In this document: in pieces, positions 27,602 through 36,473 of the stretch | Numbering within the stretch: position 1 is the first letter of the stretch | Layout of the letters: each line of letters opens with the position of its first letter | Assembly (NCBI GenBank): GCA_027592645.1 | Contig: JAQCKI010000003.1 | Location: forward strand, 1-61,070 | Source: Chloroflexota bacterium | GTDB taxonomy: Bacteria > Chloroflexota > Dehalococcoidia > UBA2979 | Direction: 5' to 3' | Length of the DNA stretch: 61,070 bases | Position numbers and translations under genes: made by a program | The notes under the pieces: generated by a model | Seen by the model: the letters and a program-made list of their open reading frames with translations, nothing else | Told to the model about the DNA's origin: nothing | Databases searched by the model: none

Positions 27602-29104
27602 CTAAGGGATAAACCGAAACGTGCCTGGGTCAGGGAGGTTGTTTGGACCGACGACAAGCACGCTCCCGTCTGGTAGGCGCGTTGCGGTGTGGTTGGTCCG
27701 CGGCTCGGACATGGGTGGGAGCGATCCGAAGGCTCCGATCGTCGGATCAAACAACTCGACCGTGGCTAGTGCCTCGCCGAAACCATGACCCGCGTTCGCA
27801 AGTCCACCGACGATCAGGATCCGTCCGTCGGCGAGCAGCGTCATAGTTTGTGAAGTGCGTCCGGTGCTCATCCCAGGCAGCTTGTGCCCGGCGCGGGCTG
27901 AGGGCATGAGGAGCGCTGCGTCAGACAGCGTGTCGTTTTCCTCGCAACAGCCGCCTGCGAACAGCACGCTACCGTCTGCCAGCGCGACTACGTTCGTGGG
28001 CCAGGCGTCGAGGCCTTCAGGTGGGGAGAGATGGTCGAGCGTGCCGGCTGCGAGATCGAATATGGCCACCTCGCCGCCTCCGACGATGAGCACCTCGCTC
28101 TCCCCGACGAGCAGCGCGCGCGGCATGTCGAAGGCCGGAGGCAATTCAACCGACAAGCTCACCGTGCCGCCCGTCGTCGGATCGAAGATCTCCATGTTCC
28201 GCGGCCGATCGCCGCGCCCGATCCCTCCTATGACGAGCACCCGACCGTCCGGCATGAGTATGGCGTCGTGGGACACTCGCGGGGCACTGAGCGTTCCCGC
28301 CACCGCGAACACTCCGAGTTCCGGATCGTAGATCTCGATCTCCGCCAGGTACGGGTAGGGCTCGACGGATGGATCGCTCATGCCGACACCGCCAATGAGG
28401 ACCACGCGACCGTCCGGCAGGAGCGTCGCCGTGTGAGTCTGACGGGGAAACACGAGCGCGCCGGCTGGCGACCACCTGTTGGTGTCAGGGTCGTAGCGCT
28501 CCGCCTCCGCCACGAGTCCCGATGACCCGACACAGCACCCTCCTGCGACGAGCACTGTGCCACCGTTCAAGAGCGTCGCGGAGTGGAATGAGCGGGCGAT
28601 CTCGGGACTCGCCGCAACAACGAACGTCGATTGCGGTGGTGCAGCAGGTGCTTCGGTGGCTGTTGCTGTTGGCGCTGGCGGGGTGGCGGCCGGCCCCGCC
28701 CCAAGCGGTGCCCCCGACTCGTTCATCGACTGCATGGCGATGAGGAAGACAGCGCCGGCGGCCACGGCGCCAGCCCCCAGGGCGATCCGCCCGGCCCACG
28801 TGGCAACGCGTTCGCCGAGCCAGCCGAGCGGCCCGGCAAGGTGCATCCGACCGCGGGCGGTTCGAGACGCCTCGGCCGGCTCGCCGTCCCAGGCCGCGAG
28901 TTGGTATCGATCCGGGAGCTCCAGCTTCGCGAGCATGTTCGAGACGTGCATCTTCACGGTCGGCAGGGCGACATGCAGCTGATCGGCGATCTCGGCGTTC
29001 GAGTGGCCAAGACGCAACTGATCCAGCACTCGCCACTCAGCGGGCGTGAGTACATCGGGGTGCGGCGGACGACCGCGAACGTGCCGATTCTTGAACCATT
29101 GCAT
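27602..29104 (-). CDS. LuxR-type HTH / transmembrane / Kelch-repeat protein
   Basis: N-terminal LTPAEWRVLDQLRLGHSNAEIADQLHVALPTVKMHVSNMLAKL; TM (GAGAVAAGAVFLIAM); about six kelch-like units (HTATLLPDGRVVLIGGVG, HDAILMPDGRVLVIGG, QTMTLLADGRILIVGG ...). Confidence 0.88.
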   Translation of the reverse strand: MQWFKNRHVRGRPPHPDVLTPAEWRVLDQLRLGHSNAEIADQLHVALPTVKMHVSNMLAKLELPDRYQLAAWDGEPAEASRTARGRMHLAGPLGWLGERVATWAGRIALGAGAVAAGAVFLIAMQSMNESGAPLGAGPAATPPAPTATATEAPAAPPQSTFVVAASPEIARSFHSATLLNGGTVLVAGGCCVGSSGLVAEAERYDPDTNRWSPAGALVFPRQTHTATLLPDGRVVLIGGVGMSDPSVEPYPYLAEIEIYDPELGVFAVAGTLSAPRVSHDAILMPDGRVLVIGGIGRGDRPRNMEIFDPTTGGTVSLSVELPPAFDMPRALLVGESEVLIVGGGEVAIFDLAAGTLDHLSPPEGLDAWPTNVVALADGSVLFAGGCCEENDTLSDAALLMPSARAGHKLPGMSTGRTSQTMTLLADGRILIVGGLANAGHGFGEALATVELFDPTIGAFGSLPPMSEPRTNHTATRLPDGSVLVVGPNNLPDPGTFRFIP

Positions 29105-29209
29105 GCATACAACCTACGCGGCCGATCGGACGATTTACTACATACTCGGTGATGTGGTGGGTGAGGTGGCGCGCAGAGGGGTGTGCTCCGTGGGCGGTGC
29201 AAGCGCGGA

Positions 29210-29236
29210 CTTGCCGCGGTCCCGAACGGATCGGGA
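29210..29236. repeat. Copy 2 of 27-bp direct repeat with palindromic core
   Basis: CTTGCCGCGGTCCCGAACGGATCGGGA, in the divergent intergenic region. Confidence 0.9.
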
Positions 29237-29319
29237 CATTGGTCCATAGAGCCTGCCGTGCAGCCCATCGACCCAATAGATGCAGCGGCGTCCGACGTGG
29301 CGTCCGCGGAAGGATCTCC

Positions 29320-30645
29320 ATGTCAGTTCTCCGAAGGTTCTCCGGCCTCGCGCTCGTCGCCGTAGCACTCGTCGCAGTGGGATGTTCACCCGCGGCGCCG
29401 TCCGGCATGGCCACGCCCGCGGCGGGTGGCGAGACGATCGCCACTACGCCCGCGCCCCAGACCGTCGAGGTCATGCTGGGCGAGCTCTACATCGAGCCGA
29501 AGATGATCGAGGTGCAGGGCGGGACCGACTTGACACTGAAGGTCTACAACGAGGGCGTCATCGCCCACGACCTGCAGGTGGAAGGGGTGGGACAGACCGC
29601 CCTACTGAACCCGAAGACGGGCGAAGACCTGAACCTCGGTGTGCTGCCCGCGGGTGAATACAACCTGTTCTGCAGGGTGGCCGGCCACGCGCCCGGTGGC
29701 ATGACGGCGCGCCTCACTGTCACCGAAGCGCCCGAGGGTGCCGCGCACGCCGACCCGTCTCACACGCCGGCCACCCCGGGCGTGATGACCGCGGACGAGA
29801 TGGACGCCCTGCACATGGCGGTCATTGCCGCGTTCCCGGCGGAGACGCAGGGCAAGGGCAACCTGCCAATGGAGCCCGTCATTGTCGATGGGGTGAAGGT
29901 CTTCGAGCTCACGGCAACTGAACTCGACTGGGAGGTGGAGCCGGGCAAGTTTCGCAAGGCGATGGCCTACAACGGCCAGGTGCCCGGCCCGCAGATCCGC
30001 GTGGACCTGGGCGATACGGTTCGCATCGTCTTCCACAACGAACTGCACCACTCATCCTCGATCCACTTCCACGGCCTGTTGGTACCGAACAACATGGACG
30101 GCGTCCCCGGCCTGACCCAGGACCCGGTGAAGCCGGGCGAGACGTTCGTGTACGAGTTCACGGTTCGCAACAACGGGTCGCACATGTACCACTCGCACCA
30201 TGACGCCGCGACACAGGTGCCGATGGGCTTGCTGGGCGCCTTCATCGTGAACGACCCCGCCGATCAGGTCACCGACCAGGACTACGTGATGATCCTGAAC
30301 GACGGCCCACTGGGGTACACGATCAACGGCAAGGGCTTCCCGGCGACGGAGCCGCTGGTCCTGAACTTCAACGAAACGATCCGCATCCGCTACATGAACG
30401 AAGGCCTGCAGATCCACCCGATGCACTTGCATGGCATTGCTCAGCAAGTTGTCGCGCGCGATGGCTTCCCGTTGCCGCAGCCGTACTGGGCGGACGTGGT
30501 GACCATCGCTCCGGGCGAGCGCATCGATGTGATCGTGACCGCCAACGAACTGGGGGTGTGGGCCTTCCACTGCCACATCCTCACTCACGCGGAGAGCTCG
30601 GAAGGCATGTTCGGGATGGTGACGGCGATGATCGTGACCGAGTAG
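29320..30645 (+). CDS. Multicopper oxidase lipoprotein with N-terminal cupredoxin domain
   Basis: Lipobox VAVGCS; N-terminal HDL...FCRVAGHAPGGM type-1 Cu ligands; HFHG, HSHHD, HPMHLHG, HCHILTHAESSEGM. Confidence 0.93.
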   Translation: MSVLRRFSGLALVAVALVAVGCSPAAPSGMATPAAGGETIATTPAPQTVEVMLGELYIEPKMIEVQGGTDLTLKVYNEGVIAHDLQVEGVGQTALLNPKTGEDLNLGVLPAGEYNLFCRVAGHAPGGMTARLTVTEAPEGAAHADPSHTPATPGVMTADEMDALHMAVIAAFPAETQGKGNLPMEPVIVDGVKVFELTATELDWEVEPGKFRKAMAYNGQVPGPQIRVDLGDTVRIVFHNELHHSSSIHFHGLLVPNNMDGVPGLTQDPVKPGETFVYEFTVRNNGSHMYHSHHDAATQVPMGLLGAFIVNDPADQVTDQDYVMILNDGPLGYTINGKGFPATEPLVLNFNETIRIRYMNEGLQIHPMHLHGIAQQVVARDGFPLPQPYWADVVTIAPGERIDVIVTANELGVWAFHCHILTHAESSEGMFGMVTAMIVTE

Positions 30646-30675
30646 CGGGCTGTCACGGCCCGCCATGAGGACACC

Positions 30676-30701
30676 GAACGGGGCGCGTGAGCGCCCCGTT
30701 C
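30676..30701 (+). terminator. Hairpin GAACGGGGCGC-GTGA-GCGCCCCGTTC
   Basis: Perfect 11-bp stem 31 bp after the multicopper oxidase stop. Confidence 0.65.
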
Positions 30702-30827
30702 GCGTTCCCATCACCAGAAGTCGGCGCAATCCGCGCAAATGTGCGTCCGTCCCGGGCAAGGGTGACGGCACCGTATGGCCCCAACCATATGCGCCGCCGC
30801 GCGGCAATTCGCCGTGGCGAGCTGTTC

Positions 30828-31088
30828 ATGATCAAAGCTCGCTACGGCCACGTGCTGATTCGCTCGGCGTACGCGCCGGTCGACCCGGCTCACCGTCGCG
30901 GCGTCACGGTGTCCCGCATCGAAGAACTCGCCGCGCTGGCGGACAGCCGCCACGAACCGATCATCTACGTAGAGACGCCCACCGAGACATCGTTCTTCGT
31001 GCAGGACCTCCCCAACTCCATCTACTCGTTTGTGCTGCCCAATGCCGGCGGAGAGCAGGGAGCGTATGACCCCGCCTTCGCCCGGTAG
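30828..31088 (+). CDS. Small hypothetical protein
   Basis: MIKARYGHVLIRSAYAPVDPAHRRG...; overlaps next gene by 23 bp. Confidence 0.5.
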   Translation: MIKARYGHVLIRSAYAPVDPAHRRGVTVSRIEELAALADSRHEPIIYVETPTETSFFVQDLPNSIYSFVLPNAGGEQGAYDPAFAR

Positions 31089-31473
31089 GCTGCTGGTGAT
31101 GGTGGTGGCGATTGGCATCCTGATCGGCGTGGTCGGGATCGTCCAGGGCTCCACGCCCGCGAACTACGTGCCGGCTTCGTTCGCGGGCGTGAGAGCCGTG
31201 CCCTACGACATCAGTCAGATCACCCCTTACGAGTGTCTGGGGCAAGGGGTGAGCACGCTCATCACGGGGTCGGGCGGAAACATCAAGGGAACCAAGGGCA
31301 ACGACCTCATCCTGGGCTCCTCAGCAAAGGGGTCACTTGCGGGGCAGCAGGGCAACGACTGCCTGGTAGGCGGTGCCGGCGCGGACTCACTCGATGGCGG
31401 GCCCGGCACCGACGTGTACATCGGCAACTCGCTCGCCACCTTCAAGCGCTGCGCGGTGATCATCCGCCGCTAG
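31066..31473 (+). CDS. Small exported protein with RTX-like Ca-binding repeats
   Basis: N-terminal TM; GTKGNDLILGSSAKGSLAGQQGNDCLVGGAGADSLDGGPGTDVYIGN. Confidence 0.7.
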   Translation: MTPPSPGRLLVMVVAIGILIGVVGIVQGSTPANYVPASFAGVRAVPYDISQITPYECLGQGVSTLITGSGGNIKGTKGNDLILGSSAKGSLAGQQGNDCLVGGAGADSLDGGPGTDVYIGNSLATFKRCAVIIRR

Positions 31474-31514
31474 CATCCGCTAACCTCGTCCCCGCACCGG
31501 CCGAGGGGATGCGC

Positions 31515-32300
31515 ATGCTGATCGCCACCTGGAACGTGAACTCCGTGAGCGCGCGCCTGCCCCGGCTGCTGGAGTTCCTGGAGGCCGTCAGTCCGGACGT
31601 GCTCTGCCTGCAGGAGACCAAGGTCACGCAGGACACCTTCCCGAGGATGGACGTGGAGGCCGCCGGCTACCGCGTGGTGGACCACAGCGGTGGCCGCTGG
31701 GCCGGTGTCGCGCTGCTGGTGCGCGAGGGTCTGCCGGTCGAGGACGTCGCCATCGGTCTGCCCGGTGAACCCCTGCCCGATGAGGCGCGCTGGATCGAGG
31801 CGACCGTGAGCGGCATCCGTGTCGCCTCGGTGTACGTGATCAACGGGCGCACGCTGGATGATCCGATGTTCGCGCACAAGCTGGTGTTCCTGGAGGCGAT
31901 GCGCCGCCACATCGCCGCGCACGCCGCCGCGCATCCGGACATCCCACTCGTCATCTGCGGTGACTACAACATCGCTCCGGCAGACATCGACGTGTACGAC
32001 CCGCGGGCGTGGACTGGCACCACGCACACGTCGCCGGAGGAGCGTGGCCTGCTGAGCGGCATGCTGGAGGCCGGTATGGTGGACGCCTACCGGCACCTGT
32101 CACCGGAGACGGTGCAGTACACGTGGTGGGACTATCGCGGTGGCGCATTCCACAAGAACGAGGGCCTGCGGATCGACCTCATCCTCACCAGCCGGTCACT
32201 GGCGCCGCGGCTCCGCTCGTGTGCGATCGCGCGTGACTTCCGCAAGGGTGCCAAGCCATCCGATCACGTCCCGCTGCTGCTGGAGATCACCGACGCGTAG
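31515..32300 (+). CDS. xth: Exodeoxyribonuclease III
   Basis: LIATWNVNSVSARLPRLLEFL, DVLCLQETKV, CGDYNIAPADIDVYDP, SDHVPLLLEI. Confidence 0.95.
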   Translation: MLIATWNVNSVSARLPRLLEFLEAVSPDVLCLQETKVTQDTFPRMDVEAAGYRVVDHSGGRWAGVALLVREGLPVEDVAIGLPGEPLPDEARWIEATVSGIRVASVYVINGRTLDDPMFAHKLVFLEAMRRHIAAHAAAHPDIPLVICGDYNIAPADIDVYDPRAWTGTTHTSPEERGLLSGMLEAGMVDAYRHLSPETVQYTWWDYRGGAFHKNEGLRIDLILTSRSLAPRLRSCAIARDFRKGAKPSDHVPLLLEITDA

Positions 32301-32311
32301 CGCGTGCCCGC

Positions 32312-33088
32312 TTAGCGCCGACGAGGGCGGTCGGGAAGCACCATCCACGTCATGAACCGCGCCATCCGCACGGCGCGACGCAGCGCCACGCGCACGCCGC
32401 CGCGTGCCCGCGGCTGCGCCGCGAGCGTCCGCAGTGCCTCCGCGAACCCGCTGAGCACCGGGTAGCCGTGCCCCGCCAGCGCCGCGTCCGGCGTCATCTC
32501 CGCGAAGCGCGAGAGCGTCCGCAGGTACTCGCCATCGTCGAGGTTCGCCGCACGTAGTGACCGCGCGAGGCCGTCCTGGTGCGAGATCACGAGGTCGCCG
32601 ACGAACGCCACGCCCGCCCGACGCGCGATGAAGCACATCGACCCGGCCGTATGCCCGGGCGTCGGGATCGCGTCGATCCCCGGTGCCACCTCACAGGCAC
32701 CGTCGAGCGGCTGGTCGACGCGCACCGTGCTGCTACGCCCCGGGCCGCGTCGCGGGCCTCGACGGCGGGCGAGCGCCGCTGAGACGCGCCAGCCGCTCGC
32801 ACTGCCGTCCCCCTCGCAGTCGCCACGTCCGAGGGCGACACGCGCGCCGAGCGCCGTCGCGACCGTCTGAGCGGACGCGGCGTGATCGAAGTGACCGTGC
32901 GTCAGCAGCACGTGCGTCACCGCCGCGCCGGCGGCCGCCTCGCGCGCCTGTTCGATCAGCGCGTCCGCGTTCCGCGCGAAGCCGGGATCGATGAGCACAA
33001 ACGAGCCGTCATCGGCGCGTGCCAGGTACGCGTTGCAGCCGCGCGTGCGTTCCATCCACCAGACGCCGGGCAGGAGTTCAACGGCCAT
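32312..33088 (-). CDS. MBL-fold metallohydrolase
   Basis: VLLTHGHFDHAASA, PGHTAGSMCFI, FVGDLVI. Confidence 0.92.
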   Translation of the reverse strand: MAVELLPGVWWMERTRGCNAYLARADDGSFVLIDPGFARNADALIEQAREAAAGAAVTHVLLTHGHFDHAASAQTVATALGARVALGRGDCEGDGSASGWRVSAALARRRGPRRGPGRSSTVRVDQPLDGACEVAPGIDAIPTPGHTAGSMCFIARRAGVAFVGDLVISHQDGLARSLRAANLDDGEYLRTLSRFAEMTPDAALAGHGYPVLSGFAEALRTLAAQPRARGGVRVALRRAVRMARFMTWMVLPDRPRRR

Positions 33089-33094
33089 GTGGCA

Positions 33095-33652
33095 TCAATT
33101 CACCGAAGGGTCTTCGGGATACCAGCCGTACATCGCCATCGGCCCGTGCTGACGTCGAAGGACGCGTTGCCAGAGCGTGCCGGGGTCATCCGTGAACGGG
33201 TCATCCGGTGCCGCGTCCGCCACGAACCACGCCTCCTCGACGATCTCGCCCTCCAACTGGCCGGGACGCCAGCCGGCGTAGCCGTGGAACACGCGCAGCG
33301 CGAGCACCGCGGACATCGCTTCGATCGTGGACACCGCGAGGTTCAGCAGCCCCACGCCGTCCCGGATCTGCGTCCACCACTCGACGGGGGTTCCCTCGCG
33401 CATCCGCGCCAGCCCGAGGATGGCGGAAGGCTCCACCGGGCCGCCGCTGAACAGCGCCGCCGGGTGCGAGGCGACGCCCGCCCACTCCAGCGCGGCATCC
33501 GCGGCGCGCATCTCCTGAGGCCGGTTGATCACCAGCCCGAACGCGCCCTTCTCATCGTGGAAGCACATGTAGACCACCGTCCGCTCGAAGTTTGGGTCTT
33601 CGAGCACGGGCGTGGCGATGAGTAACCGGCCGGCAAGCGATGGCGTCATCAT
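33095..33652 (-). CDS. YqgE/AlgH family protein
   Basis: SLAGRLLIATPVLEDPNFERTVVYMCFHDEKGAFGLVINRP; FHGYAGWRPGQLEGEI. Confidence 0.93.
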   Translation of the reverse strand: MMTPSLAGRLLIATPVLEDPNFERTVVYMCFHDEKGAFGLVINRPQEMRAADAALEWAGVASHPAALFSGGPVEPSAILGLARMREGTPVEWWTQIRDGVGLLNLAVSTIEAMSAVLALRVFHGYAGWRPGQLEGEIVEEAWFVADAAPDDPFTDDPGTLWQRVLRRQHGPMAMYGWYPEDPSVN

Positions 33653-33733
33653 TGGATCATCCGCGCCCGTGGGCGCTCGGGCCAGCGACGCGCGATACCC
33701 TGTCTTGAGAAGAGTTCGTGCAGGGAGCGATGT

Positions 33734-34576
33734 ATGGCCGGCACCGGTGTGATTGATGTAACCGATGTGACGTTCGAGCGGGACGTGATCGAGGCTTCCT
33801 ACCGGCAGCCCGTGGTCGTTGACTTCTGGGCGCCGTGGTGCGGCCCGTGCGTCACCCTGGGCCCGATGATCGAGCGCATCGCCGCCGAACACCCGGATGT
33901 TCGCCTCGTGAAGATCAACGTGGACGACAGCCCGATGGTGGCGCAGGCGTTCGCGATCGAGAGCATCCCCGCCGTGATGGCGTTCTTCAATGGCGATGTC
34001 GCGAGTTCGTTCCTCGGTGCCATGCCGGAGCCGGACGTGCGCGCCTTCTTCGACCGCCTCGGGCCAGCGCCAGCCGACTTGCTGGTGGCTGAGGCGGACG
34101 CCGCGCTCGCCGCTGGTGACTTCGAGGGCGCAGCCGCCCGCTATGGCGCCGCCTTCAGCATCGATGGCGCGCATCCCGGCGCGCGCGCCGGGCTGGCGTC
34201 GCTGCTCATCGATGAGGGCGAGATCGACGAGGCCGAGGCGCTGCTCAACGGCACCGAGGCGACGGCAGCGGTGCAGGCGCAGCGCGCCCGCATCGCCTTC
34301 GCACGCGGCACGGCCGATGTGGACGTTGACGCGCTGCTCGCGCGCCTCGCCGCGGACGAGGACGACGTGCCCGCGCACTACGGCCTCGGCTGCATCGATG
34401 CCAGCGCGGGCCGGTACGAGGACGCGCTGGAGCACTTCCTGACGGTCGTAATGTTCAACCGCGAGTACGAGGCGGATGGCGGCCGGCTACGGGCGCTGGA
34501 AATCTTCGACCTGCTCGGTCCGGATGACCCGCGGACGCACGAATACCGGCGGCGCCTGGGGATGCTGCTCTTCTAG
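33734..34576 (+). CDS. Thioredoxin-TPR protein (CnoX/YbbN-like)
   Basis: VVVDFWAPWCGPCVTLGPMIERIA, then TPR-like C-terminal region. Confidence 0.9.
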   Translation: MAGTGVIDVTDVTFERDVIEASYRQPVVVDFWAPWCGPCVTLGPMIERIAAEHPDVRLVKINVDDSPMVAQAFAIESIPAVMAFFNGDVASSFLGAMPEPDVRAFFDRLGPAPADLLVAEADAALAAGDFEGAAARYGAAFSIDGAHPGARAGLASLLIDEGEIDEAEALLNGTEATAAVQAQRARIAFARGTADVDVDALLARLAADEDDVPAHYGLGCIDASAGRYEDALEHFLTVVMFNREYEADGGRLRALEIFDLLGPDDPRTHEYRRRLGMLLF

Positions 34577-34589
34577 CCGCCCGTTCGTC

Positions 34590-35357
34590 TCAGGCGTGCG
34601 GGTGACCGTGCATCGAGAGCGGCTCCAGGCCATGCTCGAACAGCAGCGCGGAGTCGGTCAGCACGTCACGGCTCGGGCGGTCCGCCACCACGCGCCCCCC
34701 GTCCAGCACCACCGTCCGAGGCAGGATGTCGCCCACCAGCGCCAGGTCGTGCGTCGCCACGATGATCGTGAGCCGCAGGCGATCCAGCAGCTCGATCAAC
34801 TCGCGCCGAGACCGCGGGTCCAGGTTTGCGGTCGGCTCGTCCAGTGCGAGCAGCGGTGTCCCCATCGAGAGTACCGAGGCGATCGCGACCCGCTTCTTCT
34901 GTCCGAGGCTCAGGTGATGGGGCGCACGCGACTCGAACTCCTGCATTCCCACGGCGGCCAGCGCTTCGCGAGCCCGCGCCAGCACCTCGTCGCGTGGGAG
35001 ACCCATGTGCAGCGGGCCGTATGCCACGTCTTCCAGCACCGTGGGCGAGAACAACTGGTCGTCCGGGTTGGAGAACAGCAGGCCGACCTTCGCGCGGATC
35101 GAGCCGAGCGTGCGCTCCTCTAACCGTTCGCCGAACACGGTGATGTCGCCCCGCTGCGCGCGGTAGATGCCGTTCAGGTTCAGGAGCAGCGTGGACTTCC
35201 CGGAGCCGTTCGGCCCCACCAGCGCCACCTTCTCGCCCGGCTCCACCCGCAGGTTGATGCCGTGCAGCGCCTGCGTGCCGTCCGGGTACGCGTACTCGAG
35301 GCCTTCGACCTCCAGCGCCGCGACGCTCTCCGTCCGTTCGCTCACATCGAGGGTCAT
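34590..35357 (-). CDS. cbiO: ECF/cobalt-nickel ABC transporter ATP-binding protein
   Basis: GPNGSGKST; LSLGQKKRVAIASVL; LLALDEPTANLDP; ATG at 35357 chosen over longer ORF. Confidence 0.9.
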   Translation of the reverse strand: MTLDVSERTESVAALEVEGLEYAYPDGTQALHGINLRVEPGEKVALVGPNGSGKSTLLLNLNGIYRAQRGDITVFGERLEERTLGSIRAKVGLLFSNPDDQLFSPTVLEDVAYGPLHMGLPRDEVLARAREALAAVGMQEFESRAPHHLSLGQKKRVAIASVLSMGTPLLALDEPTANLDPRSRRELIELLDRLRLTIIVATHDLALVGDILPRTVVLDGGRVVADRPSRDVLTDSALLFEHGLEPLSMHGHPHA

Positions 35358-36142
35358 AGCCGCGCTCCCGCCTGCATCGCCACGCCGAGCACCACGAACG
35401 CGGCCGCTGCCGCGAGGTGCAGCGCGGGCAGCGGGGGATCGTCGAGGAATCTCGGTTCGCCTCGGTAGCCGCGCGCCTGCATCGCGGCGTGGACGCGCTC
35501 GCTGCGCTCCAGGCTGCGCACGAACAGCGACCCGGCCATGTGGCCCACCACCCGTGCACGCCAGCGCACCGAGCCGCCCCCGTGCAACCCGGGCAGCCGC
35601 GCGCTGCGGCTGTCGCGCGCGCGGATCATTCGTTGCGCCTCCTCGCCAATGACGAAGAAGTAGCGGTAGGTGAACGAGATCGTCGCGACGAGCAGCCGAG
35701 GGACGCGCAGCCACCTCAGGGCGCGCAGGATCTGCACCATCGGCGTGGAGGAGACCAGCACCACTGCCATCGCCACCGAGAGCCACGATCGCGCGAGGAT
35801 CGTCGCGACGGCCTGGATGCCCTCGTCGCTGGCGGTCCAGCCCAGCAGCGGCAGCGTGAACACCGTCTCACCGGGGCGCGTGAACATCAGCGGCACGGCG
35901 GCCATCACGAACGGCAGCGCCAGAAACGTCCGCCGCAGCACCAGCCACGGCCCCAGGCGCGAGGCGATGACGAGCGCCAGCACCGGCAGCGCCAGCAGGC
36001 CGATCGCCGTCCAGTCCGCCTCGCGCGTGGTGCTGATCACCAGCACGTACGCGAACACCGCGGGCACCTTGGCACGCGCATCCAGCCGATGCACCGGGCT
36101 GTTGCGGTGCGCGTATCGATCGAGGTGCGCGGCGATGCTCAT
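35354..36142 (-). CDS. cbiQ: ECF transporter T component CbiQ
   Basis: HRLDARAKVPAVF; RALRWLRVPRLL; ARDSRSARLPG; 4-bp overlap with cbiO. Confidence 0.88.
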   Translation of the reverse strand: MSIAAHLDRYAHRNSPVHRLDARAKVPAVFAYVLVISTTREADWTAIGLLALPVLALVIASRLGPWLVLRRTFLALPFVMAAVPLMFTRPGETVFTLPLLGWTASDEGIQAVATILARSWLSVAMAVVLVSSTPMVQILRALRWLRVPRLLVATISFTYRYFFVIGEEAQRMIRARDSRSARLPGLHGGGSVRWRARVVGHMAGSLFVRSLERSERVHAAMQARGYRGEPRFLDDPPLPALHLAAAAAFVVLGVAMQAGARL

Positions 36143-36163
36143 CGGGCGGCCGTTAGCAGGGCG

Positions 36164-36463
36164 TCATCCACCCGGCGTCGCGCGGCGCCGCAGGACCTGG
36201 CCGAAGCCGTAGGTCAGTCCTGCCACGATGACCACGCCGGCGATGCCGGCTAGCGCCGTGGAGAGCACCTCGTTCTCGATGCCCGGGATGGTGTAGTCCG
36301 GCAGGATCTCGTAGCCGGGGACCTTGGCGGTGTCGATGAACTCGTGATCCTCGGCGACGCGCTCCAGGCCGTCCGGTTCGCCGGAGGCGAGCCAGGCCGT
36401 GGAGACGGCGAACACCGCCGAGATCAGGATGCCCGCAAGAAGCAGACCGCGTGTACGCCCCAT
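36164..36463 (-). CDS. PDGLE-domain (CbiN-like) component
   Basis: ASGEPDGLERVAEDHEF motif with flanking TMs. Confidence 0.85.
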   Translation of the reverse strand: MGRTRGLLLAGILISAVFAVSTAWLASGEPDGLERVAEDHEFIDTAKVPGYEILPDYTIPGIENEVLSTALAGIAGVVIVAGLTYGFGQVLRRRATPGG

Positions 36464-36473
36464 GTGCAGTCTC

